NCBI GenBank assembly: GCA_964525935.1
Contig: CAZGJZ010000008.1
Span: forward strand, 1 to 64,000
Length of the DNA stretch: 64,000 bases
From: UBA2377 sp964525935
GTDB taxonomy: Bacteria; Verrucomicrobiota; Verrucomicrobiia; Opitutales; Opitutaceae
Direction: 5' to 3'
Part shown: piece after piece, positions 7,577 to 15,734 of the stretch
Layout of the letters: the number at the start of each line of letters is the position of its first letter
How positions within the stretch are numbered: the stretch's first letter is position 1
Notes under the pieces: generated by a model
Told to the model about the DNA's origin: nothing
What the model saw: only the letters and a program-made list of their open reading frames with translations
Databases searched by the model: none
Translations under genes and position numbers: made by a program

Positions 7577-7816
7577 ATGGCGCATAAAACAGGTCAGTCC
7601 ACATCCTCTAACGGTCGGTCGAGCAAATCCAAGCGTCTCGGCGTCAAACTTTTCGGCGGCCAGACAGTCCTCGCCGGCGGTATCATCGTTCGCCAGCGCG
7701 GCAGCAAGCTGCACGCCGGCAAGAACGTCGGCACCGGCCGCGATTGGACCCTCTTCGCCCTCAAGGACGGCGAAGTGAAGTTCGACAAGGCGCACCGCAA
7801 GGTCGCCGTCCTCTAA
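7577..7816 (+). CDS. rpmA: 50S ribosomal protein L27
   Basis: A 79-residue L27 with the expected MAHKTGQSTSSNGRSS start and the SKRLGVKLFGGQ segment, ending in KAHRKVAVL. The N-terminal tail of L27 reaches the peptidyl-transferase centre. Unlike Firmicutes L27 it begins directly at the functional tail, with no cleavable prefix. An AAGGAG Shine-Dalgarno sequence lies at 7561-7566, ten bases upstream. It forms a two-gene operon with rplU closed by a strong terminator at 7841-7867. The usual third gene, obgE, is not adjacent here. Confidence 0.98.
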   Translation: MAHKTGQSTSSNGRSSKSKRLGVKLFGGQTVLAGGIIVRQRGSKLHAGKNVGTGRDWTLFALKDGEVKFDKAHRKVAVL

Positions 7817-7840
7817 GGCTCCCCGAGCTTTTTACTTTCA

Positions 7841-7867
7841 AACGCAGCCCAATTCGGGCTGCGTTTT
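7841..7867 (+). terminator. Rho-independent terminator of rplU-rpmA
   Basis: ACGCAGCCC (7842-7850) pairs with GGGCTGCGT (7856-7864) around AATTC, followed by a T run to 7870. A classic intrinsic terminator. Confidence 0.92.
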
Positions 7868-7870
7868 TTT

Positions 7871-7920
7871 GTGGGCCGCCTTGCAGCCCACAACCCTCCG
7901 AAGCTTCAGCGAAGGAGGGT
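7871..7920. repeat. Double palindromic repeat with CCCTCCGAAGCTT element
   Basis: Two adjacent hairpins: GTGGGC (7871-7876) with GCCCAC (7886-7891), and ACCCTCC (7893-7899) with GGAGGGT (7914-7920), the second enclosing GAAGCTTC. The second resembles dispersed palindromes (CCTCCGAAGCTTxAGCGAAGGAGG) that I recall from environmental genomes. Only one copy is in this window. Confidence 0.55.
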
Positions 7921-7963
7921 CGCCCGCGATAAATCCGCTGCCTCACCGTCTGGTTTTCCGCTC

Positions 7964-8353
7964 ATGTCCGACCGTCTCACCGAACTCCGCCGCCAGCGCG
8001 CTCTGGTTCAAGACCATGCCGACTGGCTCGACCGTGAGATCGCCGCATGCGTCGCCGCGATGCCAGGCCCGCCAGCCGATGCCTCGCTCCCAACTACCAG
8101 CGTGTCCCCGTCGTCCGCTCCTGTGCCGCCCCTTGAGGCCCCGCCCGAGCTGATTTACACGCCTGATCCCGCCGGCACCCGCCAGCAGGTTAAGCGCGGC
8201 TGTTTCCTCTATTTCTTCATCGCGCTGGCCCTGCTCAGCGCCGCGCTTTTCACGCTCCTCTACGTGCGCTACCGGGATCGCCCGATGCTTTTCATGGCAA
8301 AGGATGAGCCCGCCGCCGGCACCGCGCAGTCCGAGGTCCCGGTCGAAAAATAA
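7964..8353 (+). CDS. Small single-pass membrane protein, unknown function
   Basis: A 129-residue protein. The N-terminal part (about 4-28, LTELRRQRALVQDHADWLDREI) should be a short amphipathic helix; a Pro/Ser-rich linker follows (about 30-62); one transmembrane segment lies at about 84-104 (FLYFFIALALLSAALFTLL); the tail after it is short. There is no signal peptide, so the N-terminal two thirds are probably cytoplasmic. ATG 7964 was chosen because upstream codons belong to the repeat. It sits upstream of the actin-like gene, but a functional link is only a guess. Confidence 0.7.
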   Translation: MSDRLTELRRQRALVQDHADWLDREIAACVAAMPGPPADASLPTTSVSPSSAPVPPLEAPPELIYTPDPAGTRQQVKRGCFLYFFIALALLSAALFTLLYVRYRDRPMLFMAKDEPAAGTAQSEVPVEK

Positions 8354-8419
8354 CCGCGCAGCGTTTCGCGAAAAATTCCGGCGAACCAGTCGCCCGCTCC
8401 GCGGTCTAGCGCCGCGAAC

Positions 8420-8857
8420 TTGAGCTCTACCACTCAGTCAACACCCTTGGCGGCTGCGTCGCCATGGACCGAGGTTGCCACGATTTACCGACGCATCTGT
8501 ATTTTGCGGCTGCGCGGTCAAACCGTTGATTCCGCACATCTGGAATCCATTGCCCTGACCGCCGCGCTCGCCGCCGCGGAAGTCGCTCACGCCTCGCCCG
8601 CCGAATTCGAGCAGCGCATGCGCGCCTTGTTTCAAGCCGAGGAAGAGCGCGTTCATTCCGCCGCCGTCCTCGCCGAACTCCTCGTGCCCTTGATCGCGGA
8701 ACGCCTCGGCCCGGCGGTTGCACCCGCCCGTCGTGCGCCCGTCCCGGCGGCGCGTCCGCCCGCCATGAGCCCCGCGCCCACCGCCTCCGAGCCTGCCGCC
8801 ATCGCCGACCTCATCGAAGGCATGCTCGACCAGCAACGCACCGCCCCTCGGCGGTGA
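8420..8857 (+). CDS. Unknown helical protein with Pro/Ala linker, upstream of the MamK-like gene
   Basis: A 145-residue protein starting at TTG 8420 (no ATG fits). Residues 15-93 are predicted to be mostly helical (TEVATIYRRI, ALTAALAAAEVAHASPAEFE, LLVPLIAERLG), then a Pro/Ala-rich linker (about 98-123) leads to a short C-terminal helix (AAIADLIEGMLDQQR). A flexible linker ending in a short helix is a layout often used to recruit a partner protein. The stop lies 53 bases before the ATG of the actin-like gene in the same direction, so co-transcription is likely. No family recognised. Confidence 0.6.
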   Translation: MSSTTQSTPLAAASPWTEVATIYRRICILRLRGQTVDSAHLESIALTAALAAAEVAHASPAEFEQRMRALFQAEEERVHSAAVLAELLVPLIAERLGPAVAPARRAPVPAARPPAMSPAPTASEPAAIADLIEGMLDQQRTAPRR

Positions 8858-8910
8858 CCCTCACTTCACGCTTCAGCGCCCACGTCAGACAACCCTCAGC
8901 CCTCCCTACC

Positions 8911-10071
8911 ATGACCACAGCTACGATTGAAAAGACCCTCGTTACCGGCGCGCAGCCCACCTCGCCCACGCTCAGTGGCAACTCGCGTCCGCCGGGTTCG
9001 CCCGCCAAGTCCAAGATCATCCTCGTCGGCTTCGATCTCGGCACCAACAAGTCCTGCCTCCTTGCCGGCGCCCCCGGCACGTCTGATATCACCGTCAGCA
9101 AGGTCGTTCCGACCTGCGTCGGCTATGTGAAGGAAGGCATCGTTGACGGCATCATCGCCGGCAATGCCAGCATCCTCTACGGCGAAGACGCGCTGCAAAA
9201 CAAACTCCACGTTGAACTCATCACGCCCGTCCACGAGGGGGTCATCACCCACCCCGAGGCGACGCGCGATTTCCTCCGCCACATCCGCGCGCTCGCCGAC
9301 CCGACCGGCAACGCCGAGATCCGCGCCGTCATCGGCGTCCCCGCCAACGCCGATGAGGCCGCCCGCGAGGACATCCGCCGCTGCGCGCACGGCGTGTTCG
9401 ACCGCGTGTTGCTCATTCCCGAGCCCTTCCTCGCCGCCCTCGGTTACCGGGATAATTCCCGTCTCGGTCAGCCCGGCTATATCGATCCCGTCATCAACTC
9501 GCTCTTCGTCGACATCGGCGGTGGCACGAGCGACCTCTGCCTTGTCCAGGGCTATTTTCCGACCAGCGAGGACCAGATCAGCATTCCCTTCGCCGGCGAT
9601 GCCATCGACCAGCTCATGGAGCAGGAACTCGCCCGCACCTATCCCAACAACGGCCTCTCCCGCCACAAGGTGCGCGAGATCAAGGAAACCCATGGCTATG
9701 TCGGACCTTCCCGCCGCCCCATGGACGTCAAGGTCGTGCTCGGCGGCAAAGCCCATACGCTCGAACTCGCCGACGTCATCGGTCGCGCGTGCAACACCCT
9801 CGTCGATAAAATCTATCCGGCGCTTACGACGTTGATCAGCCGCGCGTCCTCCGACTCCGTCGTCGTGCTGCTTCAAAACATCATCGTCACCGGCGGCGGC
9901 TCCCAGCTCAAGGGCATCGACGCCGTCATCCAAAAACGTCTCACCGACGACGGCTACGAGTCGCCCAAGGTCCGCCTCGCCGGCCAGGATTTCAAACGCT
10001 ACGTCGCCATCGGCGCCCTCAAGGCCGCCCGCGCCGCCCGCGAAAATCAATGGCAGGTCCTGCTGGGCTGA
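8911..10071 (+). CDS. Actin-like ATPase of the MamK/MreB superfamily, closest in motifs to MamK
   Basis: A 386-residue actin-fold protein: phosphate-1 loop GFDLGTNKS (40-48), phosphate-2 loop FVDIGGGTSD (199-208), adenosine loop IIVTGGGSQLKG (324-335), and catalytic-region IPEPFLAALGY (169-179). The segments AVIGVPANA, VLLIPEPF, SEDQISIPFAGDAID and VVLLQNIIVTGGGS follow the magnetosome filament protein MamK more closely than MreB, and the MreB amphipathic membrane helix is absent. A 35-residue disordered extension precedes the core. It probably polymerises in the cytoplasm. ATG 8911 is preferred over GTG 8854, which overlaps the previous gene. No magnetosome genes are nearby. Confidence 0.85.
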   Translation: MTTATIEKTLVTGAQPTSPTLSGNSRPPGSPAKSKIILVGFDLGTNKSCLLAGAPGTSDITVSKVVPTCVGYVKEGIVDGIIAGNASILYGEDALQNKLHVELITPVHEGVITHPEATRDFLRHIRALADPTGNAEIRAVIGVPANADEAAREDIRRCAHGVFDRVLLIPEPFLAALGYRDNSRLGQPGYIDPVINSLFVDIGGGTSDLCLVQGYFPTSEDQISIPFAGDAIDQLMEQELARTYPNNGLSRHKVREIKETHGYVGPSRRPMDVKVVLGGKAHTLELADVIGRACNTLVDKIYPALTTLISRASSDSVVVLLQNIIVTGGGSQLKGIDAVIQKRLTDDGYESPKVRLAGQDFKRYVAIGALKAARAARENQWQVLLG

Positions 10072-10085
10072 GCAACCAGCTTCAA

Positions 10086-10113
10086 ACCTATAGGACTTAT
10101 ATGTCCTATAGGT
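10086..10113. terminator. Perfect 11-bp inverted repeat between convergent genes
   Basis: ACCTATAGGAC (10086-10096) pairs with GTCCTATAGGT (10103-10113) around TTATAT. It lies between the stops of the actin-like gene and pheA. It lacks a T run, so it may be a bidirectional terminator or a dispersed palindrome. Confidence 0.55.
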
Positions 10114-10123
10114 CCCATCAGCC

Positions 10124-11203
10124 TCAGCTTACCGCCGGATAACTGCCCATCCACTTCACCATCGGGCAGTCTTTGCGCAATTCCGTGAGCGCCTCCTTCA
10201 TCGAGGCGTCCTCGTAGTGCCCGGTCACATCGATGAAGAAATAGTAATCCCACGGCCGCTTCTTGCTCGGGCGCGACTCGATCTTCGAGAGATTGATGCC
10301 GCGTTCCGCCAGCGGCATGAGCATCTTGAGCAAGGAGCCCGAGTGCGAAGCCGCTTCGTCGCCGAGCGACACCAGGAAACTCGTCAGATCCTTGCCCCCG
10401 CCGACCGGGCCCGACGCCTGCCGGCCGAGCACAAAGAAGCGCGTGGTGTTATCCGCCTTGTCCTGGATGTTTTTTACCAAGACCGGCACGCCGTAAAACT
10501 GCGCCGCGAGTTCGCTCGCGACCGCCGCCGCACCGGGCTCGTCCTTGGCGATCTGCACCGCGCGCGACGTGCTCGGCGCATCGATCAGTTGCGCATGCGG
10601 CAAATGCCGCTGCAGCCAGTGCCGGCACTGCGCCAGCGCCTGGTCCTTGGAATAAACCTTGGTGATCTGCTCGAGGGGCACCTTCGAGATCAGCGCATGC
10701 GTGATCTCCATGTAAATCTGCGCGACGATCTTCAGGTCGCTCTCGACAAAACTGTCCAGCGTCTCGCGCACGGAGCCCTCGGTGGAGTTCTCGATCGGGA
10801 TGACGGCGTAGTCGATCTCACCCTTCTCCACCGCGGTAAAGATATCGCTGATCGTCGCCATCGCGTGGTAATCCACGCTGGCGCCAAATTTCTTCATCGC
10901 CGCCGCATGCGTGTTGCTCGCCTCCGGCCCGAGGTAGGCGATGAGCATCGGCTTCTCGAGCGCGATGGCCGCCGACATGATTTCGCGGTAAATCGCCTTC
11001 AGCGCATCGTGCTTGATCGGGCCCTTGTTTTGGCCGGTCACCTTGCGGAAAACCGCATCCTCGCGCTCGGCCACGTAAATCTGTCCGCCCTGGCTGCGCT
11101 TCACCTTGCCGATCTCGGCCGCCAGCGCGAGGCGCTCGTTGAGCAGCTCCACGAGTTGCTTGTCGATCCGGTCGATTTTTTCGCGAATGGGTCCGAGGTC
11201 CAT
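10124..11203 (-). CDS. pheA: Bifunctional chorismate mutase / prephenate dehydratase (P-protein)
   Basis: A 359-residue enzyme converting chorismate to prephenate and then to phenylpyruvate for phenylalanine synthesis. Residues 1-85 are an AroQ-type chorismate mutase; 86-265 are the dehydratase, with its YLGPEASNTHAAA start, PIENSTEGSV (136-145) and the catalytic TTRF (253-256); 275-355 are an ACT domain with GSLL (289-292) and ESRP (309-312), the phenylalanine-binding motifs, so feedback inhibition by phenylalanine is expected. Length and order are normal. It follows scpB by 2 bases on the same strand. Confidence 0.96.
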   Translation of the reverse strand: MDLGPIREKIDRIDKQLVELLNERLALAAEIGKVKRSQGGQIYVAEREDAVFRKVTGQNKGPIKHDALKAIYREIMSAAIALEKPMLIAYLGPEASNTHAAAMKKFGASVDYHAMATISDIFTAVEKGEIDYAVIPIENSTEGSVRETLDSFVESDLKIVAQIYMEITHALISKVPLEQITKVYSKDQALAQCRHWLQRHLPHAQLIDAPSTSRAVQIAKDEPGAAAVASELAAQFYGVPVLVKNIQDKADNTTRFFVLGRQASGPVGGGKDLTSFLVSLGDEAASHSGSLLKMLMPLAERGINLSKIESRPSKKRPWDYYFFIDVTGHYEDASMKEALTELRKDCPMVKWMGSYPAVS

Positions 11204-11205
11204 GG

Positions 11206-12096
11206 TCAGTTCGTGGTCGTTTGGTCACCTTCCTGCGGCGGAGCGTCGTGTTCGGTCGCCGTGTGATCCACGGTCACGGCCTCAAGATTCGGCGTCTCAC
11301 CTTCGCCCTGTTCGAGCGGCAGGCCCATCTCCTGGTCGGCCGGCGGCTTCGCATCCGTGGTGGACTGCAGCCACTGGTCGATCTGGCGGTTCGACAGCAC
11401 GTCGGACGCCGGCAATTCGTCGAGCGACTTGATGCCGACAAATTCCAAGAACTGGTCCGTCGTCCCGTATTGAATCGGCCGGCCCGGCAAATCCGCCCGG
11501 CCCACGATATAAATCAGCTCGCGCTCCAGCAGCTTGTTGACGCCGGCCTCGGCGGACACACCGCGAATCGTCTCGATCTCGGTGCGCGTGACCGGTTGGC
11601 GGTAGGCCACGATCGCGAGGGTTTCGACGGAAGATTGGCTCAACTTCAGCGGCGGTGGATCATTCCGCAGAATCCGCACCCAGCGGGCATACTGTGGGTG
11701 CGTCACCAGCCGGTAGCCGTTGTTGCCCTCGATGAGCAGCAGGCCGTCGCTGGCCGCGCGAAACTCGGCCGCGATCTCGTCCATGGCCTCGCGGATCTGC
11801 GTGGCCGTGATCAGCGATGGCACGTCCGCATAAAGTTCCGGGTCGGCCGCGGGCTCCGCGATGAGCTCCGTCGCTTCGCCTGCCTCCGCCGCGGGCACGG
11901 GTGCCGGCACCGCCGCCGCTTCACCCGTGGGCGCATCGCCGGCGGGCACTTCCGCCACGCCTTCGGTATCGGACACGAGCGGCAGGGTCGCCTGTTCGTG
12001 GAAACGCGTGAATGCGGTCTGGATGTCCTTGATGGCGAGCGGCTGGCTCGACGAAAAGAGCAACGCCTTGAGCACTTTTTTCAGGTTGAATGCCAT
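11206..12096 (-). CDS. scpB: Segregation and condensation protein B, with long insertion and tail
   Basis: ScpB is the winged-helix kleisin partner that binds ScpA-SMC condensin. The family signature is clear in LSQSSVETLAIVAYRQPVTR (positions about 152-171), IRGVSAEAGVNKLLERELI and GRPIQYGTTDQFLEFVGI. The protein has 296 residues, against roughly 180-220 usually: an acidic Ala/Pro/Glu-rich stretch of about 45 residues (about 45-90) splits the N-terminal winged helix near the first helices, and there is an extra acidic C-terminal tail after about 245. scpA is not adjacent. The insertion is probably a disordered surface loop. Confidence 0.93.
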   Translation of the reverse strand: MAFNLKKVLKALLFSSSQPLAIKDIQTAFTRFHEQATLPLVSDTEGVAEVPAGDAPTGEAAAVPAPVPAAEAGEATELIAEPAADPELYADVPSLITATQIREAMDEIAAEFRAASDGLLLIEGNNGYRLVTHPQYARWVRILRNDPPPLKLSQSSVETLAIVAYRQPVTRTEIETIRGVSAEAGVNKLLERELIYIVGRADLPGRPIQYGTTDQFLEFVGIKSLDELPASDVLSNRQIDQWLQSTTDAKPPADQEMGLPLEQGEGETPNLEAVTVDHTATEHDAPPQEGDQTTTN

Positions 12097-12389
12097 GCGG
12101 TAAAGTTGCCTCGAATGAATGCGCCGGCTCCGACCCTAAGCAATCACGAAAACGCCCGCCGCCGTTTGTGACCCATTCGGTGACATTCCCCAGGCCGCAT
12201 AGCTACAAAGTGGCACAGAAAAATCTCCAGCGAATTTACTCCCAATGCGTCCACTTGTCCGCCGTGGGCTTGGCCAACCTGTCTTGGACTTCCTGCCGTT
12301 TCGTTCGCTTCCAGATTTAGTCCATGATTTGTCATACCCGACATGCGTCTTGCCCGTCTGCGCGCGCTCTGGTTCGCTGCCGTCCGCCC
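12097..12389. other. Divergent intergenic region between scpB and ilvD
   Basis: These 293 bases must hold the promoters of both scpB and ilvD. I see no credible gene, no long hairpin with a T run, and no leader peptide rich in Ile, Leu or Val codons. A T-box-like or riboswitch core was not recognised. Confidence 0.5.
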
Positions 12390-14114
12390 ATGAATTCCTC
12401 ACCCTCTGACCGTTCCCTGCGTCCCCACTCCGCTGTCGTTGTCGATGGCAACGACCGCGCCCCGGCCCGTTCCATGCTGCGCGCCGTCGGCTTCACCGAC
12501 GAGGATTTCAAGAAGCCCCAGATCGCCGTCGCCTCGTCCGCCAGCAACATGACGCCCTGCAACGTCCACCTCGGCGATCTCAGCGAGCACGCGCAGAAGG
12601 GCATCAATGCCGCCGGCGGCAAGGCCGTCTATTTCAACACCATCACCGTCACCGACGGCATCAGCATGGGCACGCAGGGCATGCGCTACTCCCTCGTCTC
12701 CCGCGATGTCATCGCCGACTCGATCGAGACCGCCGTCGCGGCCGAGGGTTTCGACGGTCTCGTCGCCATCGGTGGCTGCGACAAAAACATGCCCGGTTGC
12801 ATGATGGCCATCGCCCGCCTCAACCGCCCCGCCGTCTTCATCTACGGCGGTAGCATCCTCCCGGGCTTCGCCGCTTCCGACTGCGACCACAAGAAGCCTC
12901 TCGACATCGTTTCCGTCTTCGAAGCCGTCGGCAAACACGCCAAGGGCGAACTCGACGACGCCGGTCTGCGCGACGTCGAGGCCAGCGCCATCCCCGGTCC
13001 CGGTTCCTGCGGCGGCATGTATACCGCCAATACCATGGCCACCTGCATCGAGGCCCTCGGCATGAGCCTGCCCAACAGCAGCGCCCAACTCGCCGTCGGC
13101 AAGGAGAAGCGCGAGGACTGCGAGCGCGCCGGTGCCGCCGTCATGGCCATGCTCAAAAAGGGCATCAAGCCCCGCGACATCCTCACGCGCCAGGCTTTCG
13201 AAAACGCCATCACCGTCTGTCTCGCGCTCGGTGGTTCGACCAACCTCATCCTCCACCTCCTCGCCATTGCGCACTGCGCCGAGGTCCCGCTCACGCTCGA
13301 GGATTTCAAGACCATCGGCGACCGCGTCCCGCTCCTCGCCGACGTGAAGCCCTTCGGCAAATACGGCATGGCCCACCTCATCCGCATCGGCGGCATCCGC
13401 CCGATGATGAAGGTCCTGCTCGACCGCGGCCTGCTCCACGGCAACTGCCTCACCGTCTCCGGCGAAACCGTTGCCGAGTCGCTCAAGGACGTTCAGCCCT
13501 ACCCGTCCTACCCCGACCAGCAGGACGTCATCCGTCCTTGGGACCAGCCCATCAAGAAGGACACCCACCTCCGCGTCCTCAAGGGCAACCTCGCTCCCGG
13601 CGGCGCCGTCGGCAAAATCACCGGCAAGGAAGGGCTCTACTTCAAGGGTCCCGCCAAGGTTTACGAAGGCGAGGAAGACGCGCTCAAGGGCGTGCTCCGC
13701 GGCGATGTCGTCAAGGGCGACGTCGTCGTCATCCGCAACGAAGGCCCCGTCGGCGGCCCCGGCATGCGTGAAATGCTTTCGCCCACCAGCGCCATCGCCG
13801 GTCGCGGCCTCATCAAGGACGTCGCCCTCATCACCGACGGCCGCTTCTCCGGTGGCTCGCACGGTTTCGACGTCGGCCACATCACGCCCGAAGCCGCCAA
13901 GGGCGGTCCCATCGGGATCGTGAAGAATGGCGACCTGATCGAAATCGACGCCGTCAAAAACACGATGAGCCTCCTCATCCCGGAAGCCGACTACGCCGCC
14001 CGTATGAAGGCTTACCAGCCGCGTCCGCCGCGCGAAACCCGCGGCGTCCTCGCCAAATACGCCAAGCTCGTTGCCACCGCCTCCGAAGGCGCGGTCACCG
14101 ACAAGAATCTCTAA
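12390..14114 (+). CDS. ilvD: Dihydroxy-acid dehydratase
   Basis: A 574-residue enzyme of valine, leucine and isoleucine synthesis, dehydrating 2,3-dihydroxy acids to 2-keto acids. The three cluster-binding cysteines are in NMTPCN (about 52-57), GGCDKNMPG and GPGSCGGMYTANTMA; the C-terminal TDGRFSGGSHGFDVGHITPEA block carries the Mg and carboxylate ligands. Length is normal. ATG 12390 gives a conserved start; the upstream in-frame ATG at 12324 adds an unlikely Arg/Cys-rich stretch. leuB at 55421 in the window acts further along the leucine branch, but is not linked. Confidence 0.96.
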   Translation: MNSSPSDRSLRPHSAVVVDGNDRAPARSMLRAVGFTDEDFKKPQIAVASSASNMTPCNVHLGDLSEHAQKGINAAGGKAVYFNTITVTDGISMGTQGMRYSLVSRDVIADSIETAVAAEGFDGLVAIGGCDKNMPGCMMAIARLNRPAVFIYGGSILPGFAASDCDHKKPLDIVSVFEAVGKHAKGELDDAGLRDVEASAIPGPGSCGGMYTANTMATCIEALGMSLPNSSAQLAVGKEKREDCERAGAAVMAMLKKGIKPRDILTRQAFENAITVCLALGGSTNLILHLLAIAHCAEVPLTLEDFKTIGDRVPLLADVKPFGKYGMAHLIRIGGIRPMMKVLLDRGLLHGNCLTVSGETVAESLKDVQPYPSYPDQQDVIRPWDQPIKKDTHLRVLKGNLAPGGAVGKITGKEGLYFKGPAKVYEGEEDALKGVLRGDVVKGDVVVIRNEGPVGGPGMREMLSPTSAIAGRGLIKDVALITDGRFSGGSHGFDVGHITPEAAKGGPIGIVKNGDLIEIDAVKNTMSLLIPEADYAARMKAYQPRPPRETRGVLAKYAKLVATASEGAVTDKNL

Positions 14115-14137
14115 GCGATCTTTTCACCCATCCCCCC

Positions 14138-15727
14138 ATGACCTGGTCCCGTTTCAAATCCCACTTCTGCCACAACGCTGATCTCGGCGTCTCCGTCGAC
14201 GTTTCCCGCATCCCGTTTCCCGACGAGTTTCTCGCCACGATGGCGCCGCGGATGCAGCAAGCCTTCACCGACATGGCCGCCCTCGAAAAAGGCGCCATCG
14301 CCAATCCCGACGAGCAACGCATGGTCGGCCACTACTGGCTCCGTGCCCCGCAGCTCGCGCCCACGACAGAACTCGCCGCGGAAATCACCTCGACGCTCGC
14401 CGCCATCAAGGATTTCGCCGCCAAGGTCCACTCCGGCGCCGTCGCCGGCCCCAAGGGTAAATTCAAAAATCTCCTCGTCATCGGCATCGGCGGCTCCGCC
14501 CTCGGTCCGCAGTTCGTGAGCCACGCCCTGGGCAATCCGCGCAAGGACAAGCTCGCCGTCGCCTTCTTCGACAACACCGACCCCGACGGCATCGACTACG
14601 TCCTCGCCGGCCTCCGCGGCCAGCTCGCCAAGACCCTCGTCGTCGTCATCTCCAAATCCGGTGGCACGGCCGAAACCCGCAACGGCATGCTCGAAGCCAT
14701 CGCCGCGTTCAAAGCCGCCGGCCTCGATCACGCCAAACACTTCGTCGCCGTCACCGGCGCCGGCTCCAAGCTCGACGCCACTGCCACGAGCGAAGGCTGG
14801 CTTGCCCGTTTTCCGATGTGGGACTGGGTCGGCGGCCGCACTTCGGAACTCTGCGCCGTCGGCCTCCTGCCCGCCGCCCTCCAAGGTCTCGATATCCAGG
14901 CCATGCTCGACGGCGCCGCCGAGATGGATGTCGTGACGCGCCAGTCCAACACCGCGCAAAACCCCGCCGCGCTCCTCGCGCTCATGTGGTATTTCTCCAC
15001 CGACGGCCGCGGCGCGAAGGACATGGTCGTGCTTCCCTACAAGGACCGCCTCCTCCTCTTTTCCCGCTACCTCCAGCAACTCGTCATGGAGTCGCTCGGC
15101 AAGGAGCACGATCTCAAGGGCAACGTCGTCAACCAGGGCATCGCCGTTTACGGCAACAAGGGTTCAACCGACCAGCACGCCTATGTGCAGCAGCTCCGCG
15201 ACGGCGTGAACAATTTCTTCATCACCTTCATCGAGGTGCTCAAGGATCGCGACGCCAAGACTTCCCTCGAGGTCGAACCCGGCATCACCGCCGGCGACTA
15301 CCTGCAGGGCTTCTACCTCGGCACGCGCGACGCCCTCAGCGAGAAGGACCGGCACTCGATCACGATCACCGTCCCCGACATTTCGCCGCGCACGCTTGGC
15401 CTGCTGATCGCCCTCTACGAGCGCGTCGTCGGCCTCTACGCCTCGCTCGTCGGCATCAACGCTTACCACCAGCCCGGCGTCGAAGCCGGCAAGAAAGCGG
15501 CCGGCGGTGTCATCGCCTTGAAGCTCAAAATCTCGGCCGCACTCCGTGGCGCGCCCGGCAAGTTCTTCACCGCCGAGGAACTCTCCGCCGTCCTCGGCGA
15601 TACTGCCGGCGCCCAGACCGAACTCGTCTTCAAGATTCTTGAGCACCTCGCCGCCAACAAAAGCAGCGGCGTGAAAAAGCGCGCGCGCACTCCGTGGCAC
15701 CTCTCACGCTACGGCCTGCCTGCGTAA
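14138..15727 (+). CDS. pgi: Glucose-6-phosphate isomerase
   Basis: A 529-residue cytoplasmic enzyme interconverting glucose-6-phosphate and fructose-6-phosphate. Seen: VIGIGGSALGPQF (about 110-122), the SKSGGTAETRNGM phosphate-binding segment, the GGRTSELCAVGLLPA loop, the catalytic KGSTDQHAYVQQLRDG block and a C-terminal INAYHQPGVEAGK motif carrying the catalytic Lys. The sequence belongs to the longer type with SIS domains similar to cyanobacterial and plant enzymes. It follows ilvD by 23 bases, so it is probably co-transcribed. Together with fba (32287) it covers two steps of glycolysis and gluconeogenesis. Confidence 0.96.
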   Translation: MTWSRFKSHFCHNADLGVSVDVSRIPFPDEFLATMAPRMQQAFTDMAALEKGAIANPDEQRMVGHYWLRAPQLAPTTELAAEITSTLAAIKDFAAKVHSGAVAGPKGKFKNLLVIGIGGSALGPQFVSHALGNPRKDKLAVAFFDNTDPDGIDYVLAGLRGQLAKTLVVVISKSGGTAETRNGMLEAIAAFKAAGLDHAKHFVAVTGAGSKLDATATSEGWLARFPMWDWVGGRTSELCAVGLLPAALQGLDIQAMLDGAAEMDVVTRQSNTAQNPAALLALMWYFSTDGRGAKDMVVLPYKDRLLLFSRYLQQLVMESLGKEHDLKGNVVNQGIAVYGNKGSTDQHAYVQQLRDGVNNFFITFIEVLKDRDAKTSLEVEPGITAGDYLQGFYLGTRDALSEKDRHSITITVPDISPRTLGLLIALYERVVGLYASLVGINAYHQPGVEAGKKAAGGVIALKLKISAALRGAPGKFFTAEELSAVLGDTAGAQTELVFKILEHLAANKSSGVKKRARTPWHLSRYGLPA

Positions 15728-15734
15728 CATAAAA

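Noticed and set aside
8911..10071. Calling the actin-like gene mreB
   Set aside because: MreB has an N-terminal amphipathic membrane helix and stands before mreC/mreD; neither is present, and several motifs fit MamK better.
12399..13880. Long minus-strand open frame opposite ilvD (and similar ones opposite kup, alaS and fba)
   Set aside because: All are shadows of genes with recognised families; their products contain no known motif and have biased composition.
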